Shown here: positions 6,310 through 14,939 of the stretch, piece after piece | Layout of the letters: the number at the start of each line of letters is the position of its first letter | How positions within the stretch are numbered: position 1 is the first letter of the stretch | DNA from: an uncultured Dehalococcoidia bacterium | Lineage (GTDB): Bacteria; Chloroflexota; Dehalococcoidia; GIF9; UBA5629 | Direction: 5' to 3' | Assembly: GCA_903844685.1 (NCBI GenBank) | Contig: CAIMUM010000016.1 | Coordinates: 1 to 32,602 of the forward strand | Length of the DNA stretch: 32,602 nt | The notes under the pieces: model-generated | What the model saw: only the letters and a program-made list of their open reading frames with translations | Databases searched by the model: none | Told to the model about the DNA's origin: nothing | Program-made: the position numbers and the translations under genes

Positions 6310-8598
6310 CTATTCTTGAACCTCCAACTGTCCCATGAGCATTATATTTTTTGAAGACGTGCCCACCATCACGGTAAATACTCCGGGCTCGACGGCCAGT
6401 TGCATGTTAAGGTCGTAACAGGCCAACTCTTTAATCGGCAGAGCAAATTCTATCGCAGCGTTCTCGCCGGGTTGCAGCGATAAGCGCCGGAACCCCTTCA
6501 ACTGCAGCACCGGGCGCGTCAGGCTGGAAACGACATCGTTGATATACAATTGTATAACTTCGTCGCCCTGCCGGCCGCCGGTATTCTTAACATCTGTCTT
6601 TATGACCACAGTGTCATTTTTGTTAACGCGGGAAGGGGTAATACGCAGGTTGCTCAAGGCAAAAGTGGTATAACTCAGGCCGTATCCGAATTCATACCGG
6701 GGAGCTACCTGGCAGTCGGTATAATCGCCCCAGAACTGCGATTTGCCTCCCGATGGCCTGATGCCGTAGTAAACAGGCACCTGGCCTGCGCTCCTGGGGA
6801 AGGTCACCGGCAATTTGCCTCCCGGGTTACAATCTCCGAAGAGCACGTCAGCCACGGCATTTCCGCCTTCCTCGCCCGGCTTCCAGGCCATCAGAATGGC
6901 GGGTATTTTGTCTGCCATCCAACCCAGAGCCAGCGGCCTGCCATCCACGATCACCAGGACGATTGGCCTGCCTGTTTCATAGACAGCCTTGATAAGTTGC
7001 TCCTGTGCCCCGGGCAAGCGCAGATCAGCAGAATCGCGCATCTCTCCGCAGGTGCAATCAGGCATCAGTCCCGATTTACCGCCAACCGCTAAAATAACGA
7101 CGTCCGCCTGCCTGGCAATACCCACAGCCCCGGCGATACCATCCTCGGACCCATCGCAAACGCCGCAGCCTGCAGCGTATAGCACTCTTGCCCCTCCATG
7201 TAGACTATTTTTTATTCCTTCCAGCAGCGTCACCACCCTCACAGGAATACTATCTGGTTGTACATCTTCCGCCGGCAGGCTGCAACCGAGGGAATCCGCC
7301 GTCATAGCAGTTATGCCTATATGCCCCGGGTACGTATAGTCCCCGAGCTGGTTCCTGGCACTATCGGCGTTGGGACCGATAACGGCGATCGTCCCTGCTC
7401 CCTTATCCAGCGGCAACAGGTTATTCTCGTTCTTTAAGAGCACTATCGATTTACGAGCCGCTTCCAACGCCAGGGCACGGTTATCCACGGTATCGAATAT
7501 CTTTGTTACGTCGGGACTCTCAACATACGGTTTCTCGAAAAGCCCGAGCTTGAATTTCATCTTGAGCACACTGGCGACGGCACGATCTATTATGTCAACG
7601 GTGAATTTACCGGCGGCAACTTCCTCTACAAGCGCTGCCGTATAGCAGTCGTTCTTGGGAAGCTCCATGTCTATTCCCGCAGACAGTGACAGACGGGCAG
7701 CCTCTACCCGGTCGGATGCTATGCGGTGGAAGGTATGCAACATGAGCACTGCGTAGTAGTCAGACACCACCATGCCATCGAACCCCCACTCGTTACGCAG
7801 TATGGTTGTCAACAGTTCCCGAGATGCCGCGCAGGGCATTCCGTCGATCTCCTGGTAGGCATTCATGACAGAGAACGCACCGCCTTCCCTGACCGCCTTT
7901 TCAAAGGGGTAAAGATACACTTCACGCAGCATGCGCGGCGGGATATCGGAGGGCGCGTGGTTAAGGCCTGCCTCCGGCTTGCCGTATCCGGCAAAATGCT
8001 TTACGGTGGAGATAACCCCGTTACTGATATCATCGCCCTGCAATCCCCGGACGTAGGCCACGCCCATTCTCGCTATGAGATAAGGATCTTCGCCGAAGGT
8101 TTCCTCCATCCTGCCCCATCTCGGGTCCCGGGCTACATCCAAGACCGGGGAGAGTCCCTGGCGCACACCGACGGCCAGCATTTGCCTCCTGGTCACCTCC
8201 ATCATCTTCTGCACCAGACAGGGTTCCCAGGTACTGGCCATACCGATTATCTGGGGAAATATGGTGGCCTCCCTGGCCATGAAGCCGGTCAGGCATTCTT
8301 CGTGAACTATAGCAGGGATGCCCAGCCTGGTATTTTCCACCAGGAACCTTTGCAGGTCGTTGACAAAAACGGCTATCCAGCCGGGTTCCAGGGCAGTACC
8401 GACCCCGGCACGGCTGATCCCTCCCAACCCATTTTTAATCAGCTTTGCAGCCTTCTCCCCTGAAAACCTCCTGTTCTCCAGCACCTCCATTGCCCAGATC
8501 GAGCCGATCTGGGCAATCTTCTCCGGCAGCGTCATTTTGGCGAGCAGATCAGCTACCCTTTCAGACACCTGTTTAGAACCATCGCGGTAAATCTCCAT
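6310..8598 (-). CDS. Glycoside hydrolase family 3 beta-glucosidase-like enzyme
   Basis: This is a GH3 enzyme of about 762 residues with the full three-domain layout: an N-terminal TIM barrel, an alpha/beta sandwich and a C-terminal fibronectin-III-like domain. Numbering from this start, the D-P-R-W-G-R motif is at about 158-163 and K-H-F-A-G-Y-G at about 200-206. The nucleophile is Asp280 in V-V-S-D-Y-Y. There is no signal peptide, so it is probably cytoplasmic and hydrolyses imported oligosaccharides from the non-reducing end (beta-glucosidase or beta-xylosidase type; not separable by eye). I chose ATG 8598 because GGGGGAG lies 8 bases upstream; an in-frame ATG at 8631 lacks such a site. The gene sits 38 bases after xylulokinase, which favours a xyloside or mixed-glycan substrate. 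Confidence 0.92.
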   Translation of the reverse strand: MEIYRDGSKQVSERVADLLAKMTLPEKIAQIGSIWAMEVLENRRFSGEKAAKLIKNGLGGISRAGVGTALEPGWIAVFVNDLQRFLVENTRLGIPAIVHEECLTGFMAREATIFPQIIGMASTWEPCLVQKMMEVTRRQMLAVGVRQGLSPVLDVARDPRWGRMEETFGEDPYLIARMGVAYVRGLQGDDISNGVISTVKHFAGYGKPEAGLNHAPSDIPPRMLREVYLYPFEKAVREGGAFSVMNAYQEIDGMPCAASRELLTTILRNEWGFDGMVVSDYYAVLMLHTFHRIASDRVEAARLSLSAGIDMELPKNDCYTAALVEEVAAGKFTVDIIDRAVASVLKMKFKLGLFEKPYVESPDVTKIFDTVDNRALALEAARKSIVLLKNENNLLPLDKGAGTIAVIGPNADSARNQLGDYTYPGHIGITAMTADSLGCSLPAEDVQPDSIPVRVVTLLEGIKNSLHGGARVLYAAGCGVCDGSEDGIAGAVGIARQADVVILAVGGKSGLMPDCTCGEMRDSADLRLPGAQEQLIKAVYETGRPIVLVIVDGRPLALGWMADKIPAILMAWKPGEEGGNAVADVLFGDCNPGGKLPVTFPRSAGQVPVYYGIRPSGGKSQFWGDYTDCQVAPRYEFGYGLSYTTFALSNLRITPSRVNKNDTVVIKTDVKNTGGRQGDEVIQLYINDVVSSLTRPVLQLKGFRRLSLQPGENAAIEFALPIKELACYDLNMQLAVEPGVFTVMVGTSSKNIMLMGQLEVQE

Positions 8599-8636
8599 GT
8601 GACTATCTCCCCCCGGCCGTAAGCCAGCCATCAGGT

Positions 8637-10178
8637 CTATCCATTAATAAAAGAGGCGTCCATCTTATAGAATCCCGTCAGAGCAGGGTAAAGCCTACGA
8701 TAAATCTCGTAGAGGCGCCTGTACCTGTCGGCTTGCGCTAAATCCGGCTTTGCAGCATCTTTTACCCTGACGCATGTTGCGCACGCCGCTTGAACCGACT
8801 TATGTATTCCCGCGCCGACCGCCGCCAGCAAGGCTGCACCGAACGCAGGGCCTTCGTCGCTGCCCGCCCTCGCCACTTCAATCTCAAATATATCGGCGGC
8901 CATCTGTTGCCAGAACGCGCTCCTGGCGCCTCCGCCGGAAAGAAATATGCGGGACGCCTGCACTCCGCTCTGCTCCCCTAATTCCAGGCAATCTTTGAGG
9001 CTCATGGTTATCCCTTCCATCACCGACCGTGCCATATGTGCCCTGGTATGACGCAGCGACAGTCCCAGGAAAGCACCCCTGGCATCGGCATCAGCATAGG
9101 GCGTCCTCTCCCCCGCCAGGTAGGGAAGGAACAACAATCCTTCCGCACCCACTGATATCTCCTGCGCCATGCCGCCAATTATTTCATAGGGATCGATCCC
9201 CTTTTTTTCGGCAGCCGCTTTGATATCCTGGCAAAGGTTATCGCGGAACCAGCGCAGTGAACCCCCGGCAGCCAGTGTAACTCCCATCATATGCCACTTG
9301 CCGGGAACAGCGTGGCAGAATGAGTGCAGCCTGGCCATGGGATCGTAAGCAGGTGTATCGCAATGCCAGAAAACAACGCCGCTGGTTCCCAATACACAGG
9401 ACGCAACGCCTGTATTCACTATGCCATTCCCCACTGCCCCGGCCGCCTGGTCTCCCCCACCCCCCACAATAGGCGTACCACTGTCGAGACCGGTCAACCT
9501 TGCAGCGTCTGCACTAACACGGCTGCTGACTACAGTGGATTCAAAACAATCAGGTAGCCAGTTACCGGGGATTTCGAGCGCATTAAGCATTTCAACAGAC
9601 CATTTGCGTTCCCTGACATTGAAAAGCAGTGTCCCCGAGGCGTCGGAAACCTCGGTAGCAAAGACACCGGCCAGCCTGTAGCGTATATAGTCCTTGGGCA
9701 ACAGGATTTTATTGACCTTAGCATAGGATTCCGGTTCGTTTTGCTTAAGCCATAATATCTTGGGCGCGGTGAAGCCGGTCAACGCCCGGTTCGAGGTAAG
9801 CTCAATCAGCCTTTCCGCGCCGACCATAGCTGTGATCTGCCGGCACTGATCAACGGTCCGCTGATCATTCCACAGGATGGCTGGCCGCAGAACCTCCCCT
9901 TTATCATCGAGGAAAACCGAGCCGTGCATCTGGCCGGAAAGCCCTATAGCGGCCACTTTCACATCTTTCCTCACCGATACGCAGGATTCCGCCAGGCAAT
10001 TTTTCACGGCTGAAACCGTTGCATCCCACCAGGCTTCAGCATCCTGCTCAGCCCAGTTAGGCCTGGGTATAAGCAGCGGGTACTCCCCGTTGCCTGATGC
10101 AACAACTTCACCCTTTTCCGAGACAAGGAGGACTTTAACGCCTGTTGTCCCCAGGTCAATGCCCAGAGTGTATTCCAT
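8637..10178 (-). CDS. xylB: Xylulokinase (FGGY family)
   Basis: The 513-residue protein is a full-length FGGY carbohydrate kinase. The N-terminal phosphate-binding loop G-I-D-L-G-T-T is at residues 6-12. The xylulokinase marker S-G-Q-M-H-G is at 81-86. The catalytic Asp is Asp243 in G-G-G-G-D-Q-A-A-G, and F-L-S-G-G-G-A-R-S lies near the C-terminus. The enzyme phosphorylates D-xylulose to xylulose 5-phosphate, feeding the pentose phosphate route. It is first in an operon with a GH3 glycosidase and a DUF3604 gene and has a strong promoter about 85 bases upstream. No xylose isomerase or sugar transporter is in the window. Specificity for a related ketose cannot be excluded. Confidence 0.9.
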   Translation of the reverse strand: MEYTLGIDLGTTGVKVLLVSEKGEVVASGNGEYPLLIPRPNWAEQDAEAWWDATVSAVKNCLAESCVSVRKDVKVAAIGLSGQMHGSVFLDDKGEVLRPAILWNDQRTVDQCRQITAMVGAERLIELTSNRALTGFTAPKILWLKQNEPESYAKVNKILLPKDYIRYRLAGVFATEVSDASGTLLFNVRERKWSVEMLNALEIPGNWLPDCFESTVVSSRVSADAARLTGLDSGTPIVGGGGDQAAGAVGNGIVNTGVASCVLGTSGVVFWHCDTPAYDPMARLHSFCHAVPGKWHMMGVTLAAGGSLRWFRDNLCQDIKAAAEKKGIDPYEIIGGMAQEISVGAEGLLFLPYLAGERTPYADADARGAFLGLSLRHTRAHMARSVMEGITMSLKDCLELGEQSGVQASRIFLSGGGARSAFWQQMAADIFEIEVARAGSDEGPAFGAALLAAVGAGIHKSVQAACATCVRVKDAAKPDLAQADRYRRLYEIYRRLYPALTGFYKMDASFING

Positions 10179-10260
10179 TCAATTTATTCCGGCTTCAATC
10201 CTGCACAGTTCAGCTTGCGATTAAATAACGTCCACGATAACAGGATTTATAATTGCCGAT

Positions 10261-10289
10261 AGAATAAATCGCCTCAATCAACATGTCAA
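10261..10289 (-). promoter_or_regulatory. Near-consensus sigma70-type promoter of the xylB operon
   Basis: On the minus strand a perfect TTGACA (complement of 10284-10289), a 17-base spacer and TATTCT (complement of 10261-10266) lie upstream of xylB. The predicted leader is about 75 bases, with a weak GGAA ribosome site before the ATG at 10178. Confidence 0.75.
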
Positions 10290-10356
10290 CCAGGCTGCCC
10301 TTTAGATGATAAATTAAGGTTTGCAGCGTCATTTACAGCAGGACACCTTGCGACTG

Positions 10357-10365
10357 TGTTATAAT
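10357..10365 (+). promoter_or_regulatory. Extended -10 promoter, DUF47 gene
   Basis: TGT-TATAAT forms an extended -10 element with a perfect hexamer at 10360-10365. No good -35 is present at 16-18 bases. The ATG at 10379 lies only 13 bases beyond the -10, so the expected leader is about 6-8 bases and has no room for a Shine-Dalgarno. Confidence 0.6.
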
Positions 10366-10378
10366 TTTTCCGTCAGTT

Positions 10379-11011
10379 ATGTTTAAGTTCAACTTGATGC
10401 CCCGGGATGACAAGTTCTTTGACCTTTTCGAGGTCAGCGCCAAGAACATGGTAAGGGCAGCCGAAAGCCTTAAAGATATGATCTACAGCTGGGAATGTTT
10501 TGATGAGAAATTGGAGGAAATGACCAAGATAGAACACCAGGGCGATACCATTACACACGAGATAATGTTCCAGTTGAACCGCTCCTTTATCACTCCTTTT
10601 GACCGCGAAGATATCGGCCTGCTGGCACATTCGCTGGACGATGTCACAGATCTCATTCAATCGTCGGCCGATACCATGGTGCTGTACAAGGTCAAAACTC
10701 CGGGTAAACGCGCCCGGGAGCTGGCAGACATTCTTGTCCAGATCACCACGGAAGTTGAGAATGTGATGCCCAGCCTGCGCCGGCACAATTCGAACCTGGA
10801 GAAGATCTTGAATAGTTGCGTGGAGATAAACCGGCTGGAGAACCTGGCCGATACCATTTACCGCACCGCCCTGACGGAACTTTTTGAGGACGATTCGGAC
10901 ATTGCCGATATCATTAAATGGCGCGAGATTTACGAGCACATGGAGAGCGCGACGGATATGTGCGAGGACGTGGCCAACGTCCTTGAAAGCGTCGCTCTCA
11001 AGCACGCGTAG
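10379..11011 (+). CDS. DUF47 / PhoU-like phosphate transport regulator
   Basis: The 210-residue, all-helical cytoplasmic protein matches the DUF47 (PhoU-like, TIGR00153) family. Visible features are F-F-D-L-F-E near residues 13-18, the E-H-Q-G-D-T-I-T-H-E metal-binding-type motif near 52-61, F-I-T-P-F-D-R-E-D-I near 70-79, and an L-D-D-V-T-D-L-I-Q segment. These proteins usually sit beside a low-affinity Pit phosphate transporter and are thought to regulate it, with acidic and His residues binding metal. No pit gene follows here; the next gene is convergent. The length is normal. An internal ATG at 10397 is possible, but the ATG at 10379 keeps the conserved N-terminus. Confidence 0.88.
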   Translation: MFKFNLMPRDDKFFDLFEVSAKNMVRAAESLKDMIYSWECFDEKLEEMTKIEHQGDTITHEIMFQLNRSFITPFDREDIGLLAHSLDDVTDLIQSSADTMVLYKVKTPGKRARELADILVQITTEVENVMPSLRRHNSNLEKILNSCVEINRLENLADTIYRTALTELFEDDSDIADIIKWREIYEHMESATDMCEDVANVLESVALKHA

Positions 11012-11073
11012 ACTCTAAATATTGGCGGGACAGGGCATTCACCACCTTCCAGAGCTGGCACTCAACGATATTA

Positions 11074-11523
11074 TCATCGGTTAGGCAAGGATCCACCGGC
11101 CGATCCCATCGTTTTTCGCATTTCCAGCCTGTTCCCCTGTTTTACATCGAAACTATACTTTACTTCGTCCATCATCTTCTTCATTATGTATATTCCCAGT
11201 CCACCTATTTTCCTGTTCTCCAGGTCGGCATTAACATCCGGCTGTGGAACTGAGCCTGGATCGAAGGGTTTTCCACGGTCCTTGATACTGATAACTATAT
11301 CTTTTCCCTGGGTATCGCACGATATCTCGAAAAATCCCCCCCTTCCTCCATAGGCATGCTTTATAACGTTGGTGCTTGCTTCGTCCACCGCCGTCTCCAG
11401 CGGAAAGGAGTATTTTCCAAGCCCACGGCGTTCCAGCCAACTGATGACAAATTCTATAATGCGGGGGATATCGTCAAGAACGGCAGATTCTAACGTCAAT
11501 ATCTGTTTAGCCATGTTTTTCAC
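11074..11523 (-). CDS. RsbW-like anti-sigma factor serine/threonine kinase
   Basis: The 149-residue protein is a single GHKL/HATPase_c_2 domain. It has the N box E-T-A-V-D-E-A-S-T-N-V-I-K-H-A-Y (about 43-58), the G1 box D-R-G-K-P-F-D-P and the G2 box G-G-L-G-I-Y. This combination is typical of RsbW/SpoIIAB-type kinases, which hold a sigma factor or phosphorylate an anti-anti-sigma protein in partner switching. No sigma factor or STAS partner is in the window. The start is GTG at 11523, or ATG three codons later; neither has a clear ribosome site. It lies 36 bases downstream of the CDF-like gene on the same strand, so co-transcription is likely. Confidence 0.87.
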   Translation of the reverse strand: MKNMAKQILTLESAVLDDIPRIIEFVISWLERRGLGKYSFPLETAVDEASTNVIKHAYGGRGGFFEISCDTQGKDIVISIKDRGKPFDPGSVPQPDVNADLENRKIGGLGIYIMKKMMDEVKYSFDVKQGNRLEMRKTMGSAGGSLPNR

Positions 11524-11559
11524 TGTTTACTATGCAAACTCTCAACTATCCCGCCGAGA

Positions 11560-12525
11560 TCAGGCGACATCTGCTGTCGCAGGTGAAACCACGATCTCAC
11601 TGCCGTGGATTTTCTTCTCCAGGTTGGCTTTCATGGAATTAATCACTTGCTGGACTTCGGCCATCTTTTTCTCCCCGTCGAATTCCAGGAATATCTCCAC
11701 ATACACATTGGCGCCCGACCTTCGTGACCTGATGCCATGGATGGCCTCATATTCTTCAAAATAGCCGGCTAATTCACGCAGTATGATTAATTGCAGCGAT
11801 TCTTCCAGTGCACGGTCTAATAAGTCGTACACGGACATAGCACTGATATTGTAGATGGACTGTACAATAAAAAGGCCGATTATCACCGAGCCCAGCGGGT
11901 CAACGAATGAGACCCAGGGCTGGTCACTGAACATTGCGCTGATTCCCAGCGAAACTATGACCAGGATCGAAGCTACGGTTTTGAAGCGGTACATCCGCCA
12001 CAGTGATTCCAGCACCGGTGAGTATTCCTCCCTGGCGAGGTGATGGTCATGCCTCCATAGCCAGGCACTGGTCAGCAAGGCAACAGCCGAAAAAACTATC
12101 GCGAGGTCGAGGCCGCCCGTATGCAGTTCAACAGGATGCTGAAACCTTTCCACGGTATGACCTATGACGATAATCAGAGATATGACCAGCACCACTGATA
12201 CGATTAAGCCTGAGACGCTCTCCAACTTACCGTAACCGTAGTTATACCCCTCAGTCCGCCCGCGGTTGACCTTCCTTATGCTCAGGTAGGATAAGAAAAC
12301 AGCCGTCACCAGTCCGATATTCTTGAGTATCTCAGATTCCAGTGTCAGGGAGTTAGCGATTACAGCAGCGACTATACCGGTGATAAGCCCGAATATACCC
12401 AGTAAAAGGCCCAGCATTATGGAATGCTCTTTATCCTTGGCATGGTTGACAGTTTTTGCTCGTGTATTTTTCGACATGCTGTTGTTCATGCATAACCATT
12501 TTCCGCCGGTCATGCAAACACGCAT
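11560..12525 (-). CDS. CDF-superfamily membrane protein with altered metal sites
   Basis: The 321-residue protein has about six membrane helices between residues 35 and 225, then a C-terminal cytoplasmic ferredoxin-like domain. It resembles the cation diffusion facilitator family, for example Y-G-Y-G-K-L-E-S-V-S near residues 95-104, equivalent to the family's F-G-Y-G-R-x-E. The ligands that normally bind Zn/Fe/Mn are not kept. The helix-2 segment usually reading D-x-x-H-x-x-x-D is here S-L-T-L-E-S-E-I-L-K-N. The helix-5 H-x-x-x-D is K-T-V-A-S. Transport of a divalent metal is therefore doubtful. The N-terminus is uncertain: several ATGs occur (12525, 12477 and others between) and none has a strong ribosome site. 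Confidence 0.8.
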   Translation of the reverse strand: MRVCMTGGKWLCMNNSMSKNTRAKTVNHAKDKEHSIMLGLLLGIFGLITGIVAAVIANSLTLESEILKNIGLVTAVFLSYLSIRKVNRGRTEGYNYGYGKLESVSGLIVSVVLVISLIIVIGHTVERFQHPVELHTGGLDLAIVFSAVALLTSAWLWRHDHHLAREEYSPVLESLWRMYRFKTVASILVIVSLGISAMFSDQPWVSFVDPLGSVIIGLFIVQSIYNISAMSVYDLLDRALEESLQLIILRELAGYFEEYEAIHGIRSRRSGANVYVEIFLEFDGEKKMAEVQQVINSMKANLEKKIHGSEIVVSPATADVA

Positions 12526-12605
12526 ATTTTGGCATGATTCGGTTATTTATTCAAAGGAAATTGTTGGAATGACGCAGGCTTATTCCCAAAATGTTGACGG
12601 GGCGC

Positions 12606-12611
12606 TATAAT
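12606..12611 (+). promoter_or_regulatory. Possible -10 box upstream of Ig-like lipoprotein
   Basis: A perfect TATAAT lies about 40 bases before the ATG at 12652. The -35 at 17 bases (TTCCCA, 12583-12588) is weak and no Shine-Dalgarno precedes the start. Confidence 0.4.
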
Positions 12612-12651
12612 GGAACTTAAATAGCAGACAGGCACCTGTAATTAATAAAAT

Positions 12652-13380
12652 ATGTTGTTAAAATTAGATTGGCGATATTATTTAACAACCTTATCACTAT
12701 TAGCGTTGCTATCACTTGTTGTTCTTGTTTCCTGCACTGTAGATGAAACTCCTCTAACTGTCAATCCTGCGAACGAGAATGCAACAAACGCGACTCCTGC
12801 TACGCTCCTCGATATAAAGTCTTTCCAGGCCCAACCCCAGACCATAAAAGCCGGTGAGACTTCAACACTTGCGTGGAACGTGGCCGGGGCTTCCTCATTG
12901 TCAATTGAGCCGGTTATAGGTCCTATTTCCGGGAACACCGGCAGCGTTTCCATATCTCCGAAAGAAACCACATTATACACGTTAAAAGTGTCCGACGGCC
13001 AGTTTGAAACTTCAACTAAATTCCTGGTAATAGTAAAAACAGCGGATGGATCAATAATCTGGCCCAATAGCAGCTCCGATAACGCAACGACTGAACAGCT
13101 ATACGAAGGCTGGACATATTATCCAAATAAATACGTGGAATGGAAGATCACAGACGGTTATAAAGACCCATACGGCGACACCGGTAACTGCTGGCATGTG
13201 GGATACATTACCAATAATAATATCGAATGGATGATGACCGAGGTGACCATCAATAAAAATTTGGTGGCAGCGGGTATATTGCCGTCTTCGCGAACGAGCT
13301 ATACAACCACCGTAGATTGCAATCAATCGCCCCAACTGAAATGGAAATGGAAAGTCTATAAGCAAGTTACTCTTAAATAA
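12652..13380 (+). CDS. Secreted lipoprotein with Ig-like domain, function unknown
   Basis: The 242-residue protein starts with a lipoprotein signal ending L-V-S-C (Cys28), followed by an Asn/Thr-rich linker. An Ig-like beta-sandwich lies at about 53-128 (F-Q-A-Q-P-Q-T-I-K-A-G-E, then L-A-W-N-V-A-G-A). This kind of domain is common in secreted proteins of Chloroflexota and related sediment bacteria. The C-terminal 100 residues are rich in aromatic residues (W-T-Y-Y-P, C-W-H-V-G-Y, K-W-K-W-K) and match no family I recognise. The protein is probably tethered outside the membrane. It is followed 29 bases later by the TPR lipoprotein, so the two may be one transcript. Confidence 0.75.
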   Translation: MLLKLDWRYYLTTLSLLALLSLVVLVSCTVDETPLTVNPANENATNATPATLLDIKSFQAQPQTIKAGETSTLAWNVAGASSLSIEPVIGPISGNTGSVSISPKETTLYTLKVSDGQFETSTKFLVIVKTADGSIIWPNSSSDNATTEQLYEGWTYYPNKYVEWKITDGYKDPYGDTGNCWHVGYITNNNIEWMMTEVTINKNLVAAGILPSSRTSYTTTVDCNQSPQLKWKWKVYKQVTLK

Positions 13381-13409
13381 TACGTGCCGATAAGTAAGGA
13401 TAATAACGG

Positions 13410-14792
13410 ATGGGACAAATGAATAGCGCATGGAATAAAGTAACCTGTATCCTTGTTTTATCATGCATTCTGGCGTTCTCCATCTCCTGCTTCATTTTCG
13501 ACCGCCCTATCGACCGTTACAAGAAAGGCGATGAATATTACAGTCAGAAGCAATGGGAAATGGCAATTGATGAGTACACTAAGGCGATCAGTATGGACTC
13601 GAGCCAGCCCTTTTTCTATATCAACCGCGCATTAACCTATAACGAGATAGGCGAATATGACCTGGCAATCGCAGATTGCGACAAGGCCATTGATAAAAAG
13701 CCCAACATCGCATTAGCCTATACCACGCGCGCTTCCGCATATAATGAAAAAGGCCTTTACGACCTGGCTCTGGCGGACTCGGAGAAGGCGATAGAATTAA
13801 ATCCAAAATTGGCCCTGGGCTATATTAATAAAGGATGGGCGCTTTATGGTTTGGGCAGATACCGGGACTCTGTCATCACCTGCACCGATGCTATTAAGAT
13901 CGAACCGGATAGGGCCATGGCTTACACATTCAGAGCTATGGACTATAACGAGATGGGCAAGTATGATCTCGCACTCGAGGATTGCAATAAAGCAATAGAA
14001 CTCGACCCCACGCAACCGCTGGCATACGTTAACCGTGCCTGGGTTTATAACCAGACCGGCGGATATGAACTGGCCATAGAGGACTGCACCAAGGCTATAG
14101 GCATGGATCCCAGGATCGCCACAGCATATGTGAACCGTGCGTGGGCACAGACAGCCAGGGGCAACTACGACCTGGCTATCACAGATTGCGATATTGCAAT
14201 TAAGCTTAATCCCAACCTGCCTTTCGGTTATACTCAACGCGCCTGGGCTTATTTCGAGAAATATCCCTATGATCTCACCCGGGACTATTGGAATATGGGT
14301 ATGGCTGACTGTAATAAGGCCATCGAATTAAACCCCAATTCTGCCTTAGCTTACAACACGCGGGCACGCGGTTATATCCTGAAGGAAGACTACCGCATGG
14401 CGATTGCCGATGCCGCAAAGGCTATTGACCTGAGCCCTGAATTTGCAATACCCTACGTTACGCGCGCCTGGGCCTTCAACAATTTGCAGCAATTCGACCT
14501 TGCCATTACTGACTGTGATACTGCCATATCTTTGAATCCGAAACTGTCATCGGCCTGGGCTAACCGGGCCTGGGCTTACAACGAAAAGGGAATATATGAC
14601 AAGGCATTATCCGATATTAACGAGTCAATACGGTTGCAGTATGATTTTGCCTGGGCCTATTTCAGCCGCGCTATAATACATAAGAATATGGGTGATAAGG
14701 ACGGGGAAAAATCGGATATTGAATTGTGCCTTCAGTATACGACGGACCCGAAACTGATCGAAGCAGCGAAGGCCTTGATGTCATCACCGTGA
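13410..14792 (+). CDS. TPR-repeat membrane-anchored protein (12 repeats)
   Basis: The 460-residue protein has a hydrophobic N-terminal signal ending near Cys27 (F-S-I-S-C, an imperfect lipobox), then 12 consecutive 34-residue tetratricopeptide repeats from about residue 35 to 450. A typical unit reads A-Y-x-x-R-A-W-A-Y-N-E-x-G-x-Y-D-L-A-I and ends D-C-x-K-A-I-x-L-N-P. The eighth repeat carries an extra seven residues (near Y-D-L-T-R-D-Y-W-N-M). Such superhelices bind partner proteins or peptides; no catalytic domain is present. The start at 13410 has AGGA 10 bases upstream; an ATG three codons later is also possible. It probably shares a transcript with the lipoprotein just upstream. Confidence 0.85.
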   Translation: MGQMNSAWNKVTCILVLSCILAFSISCFIFDRPIDRYKKGDEYYSQKQWEMAIDEYTKAISMDSSQPFFYINRALTYNEIGEYDLAIADCDKAIDKKPNIALAYTTRASAYNEKGLYDLALADSEKAIELNPKLALGYINKGWALYGLGRYRDSVITCTDAIKIEPDRAMAYTFRAMDYNEMGKYDLALEDCNKAIELDPTQPLAYVNRAWVYNQTGGYELAIEDCTKAIGMDPRIATAYVNRAWAQTARGNYDLAITDCDIAIKLNPNLPFGYTQRAWAYFEKYPYDLTRDYWNMGMADCNKAIELNPNSALAYNTRARGYILKEDYRMAIADAAKAIDLSPEFAIPYVTRAWAFNNLQQFDLAITDCDTAISLNPKLSSAWANRAWAYNEKGIYDKALSDINESIRLQYDFAWAYFSRAIIHKNMGDKDGEKSDIELCLQYTTDPKLIEAAKALMSSP

Positions 14793-14939
14793 TAGCTACA
14801 CATTTACCCATCTAAGCCTGATTCTGTTTTGCCTGCTTGATACTCATCCGGATCACTTTGACCTTTGCCCGTAATACAGCACCACCCTTTCAAGAATTAC
14901 TGCACATTTACTTATGACAATTGAGTAATAGATTAATTA

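Noticed and set aside
8599-8631. Longer N-terminus of the GH3 enzyme from ATG 8631
   Set aside because: The added residues are not family-like, and the strong GGGGGAG ribosome site sits before the ATG at 8598.
10373-11005. 210-codon minus-strand open frame as long as the DUF47 gene
   Set aside because: The plus-strand frame carries the DUF47 motifs and an extended -10 promoter; the minus-strand frame has neither.
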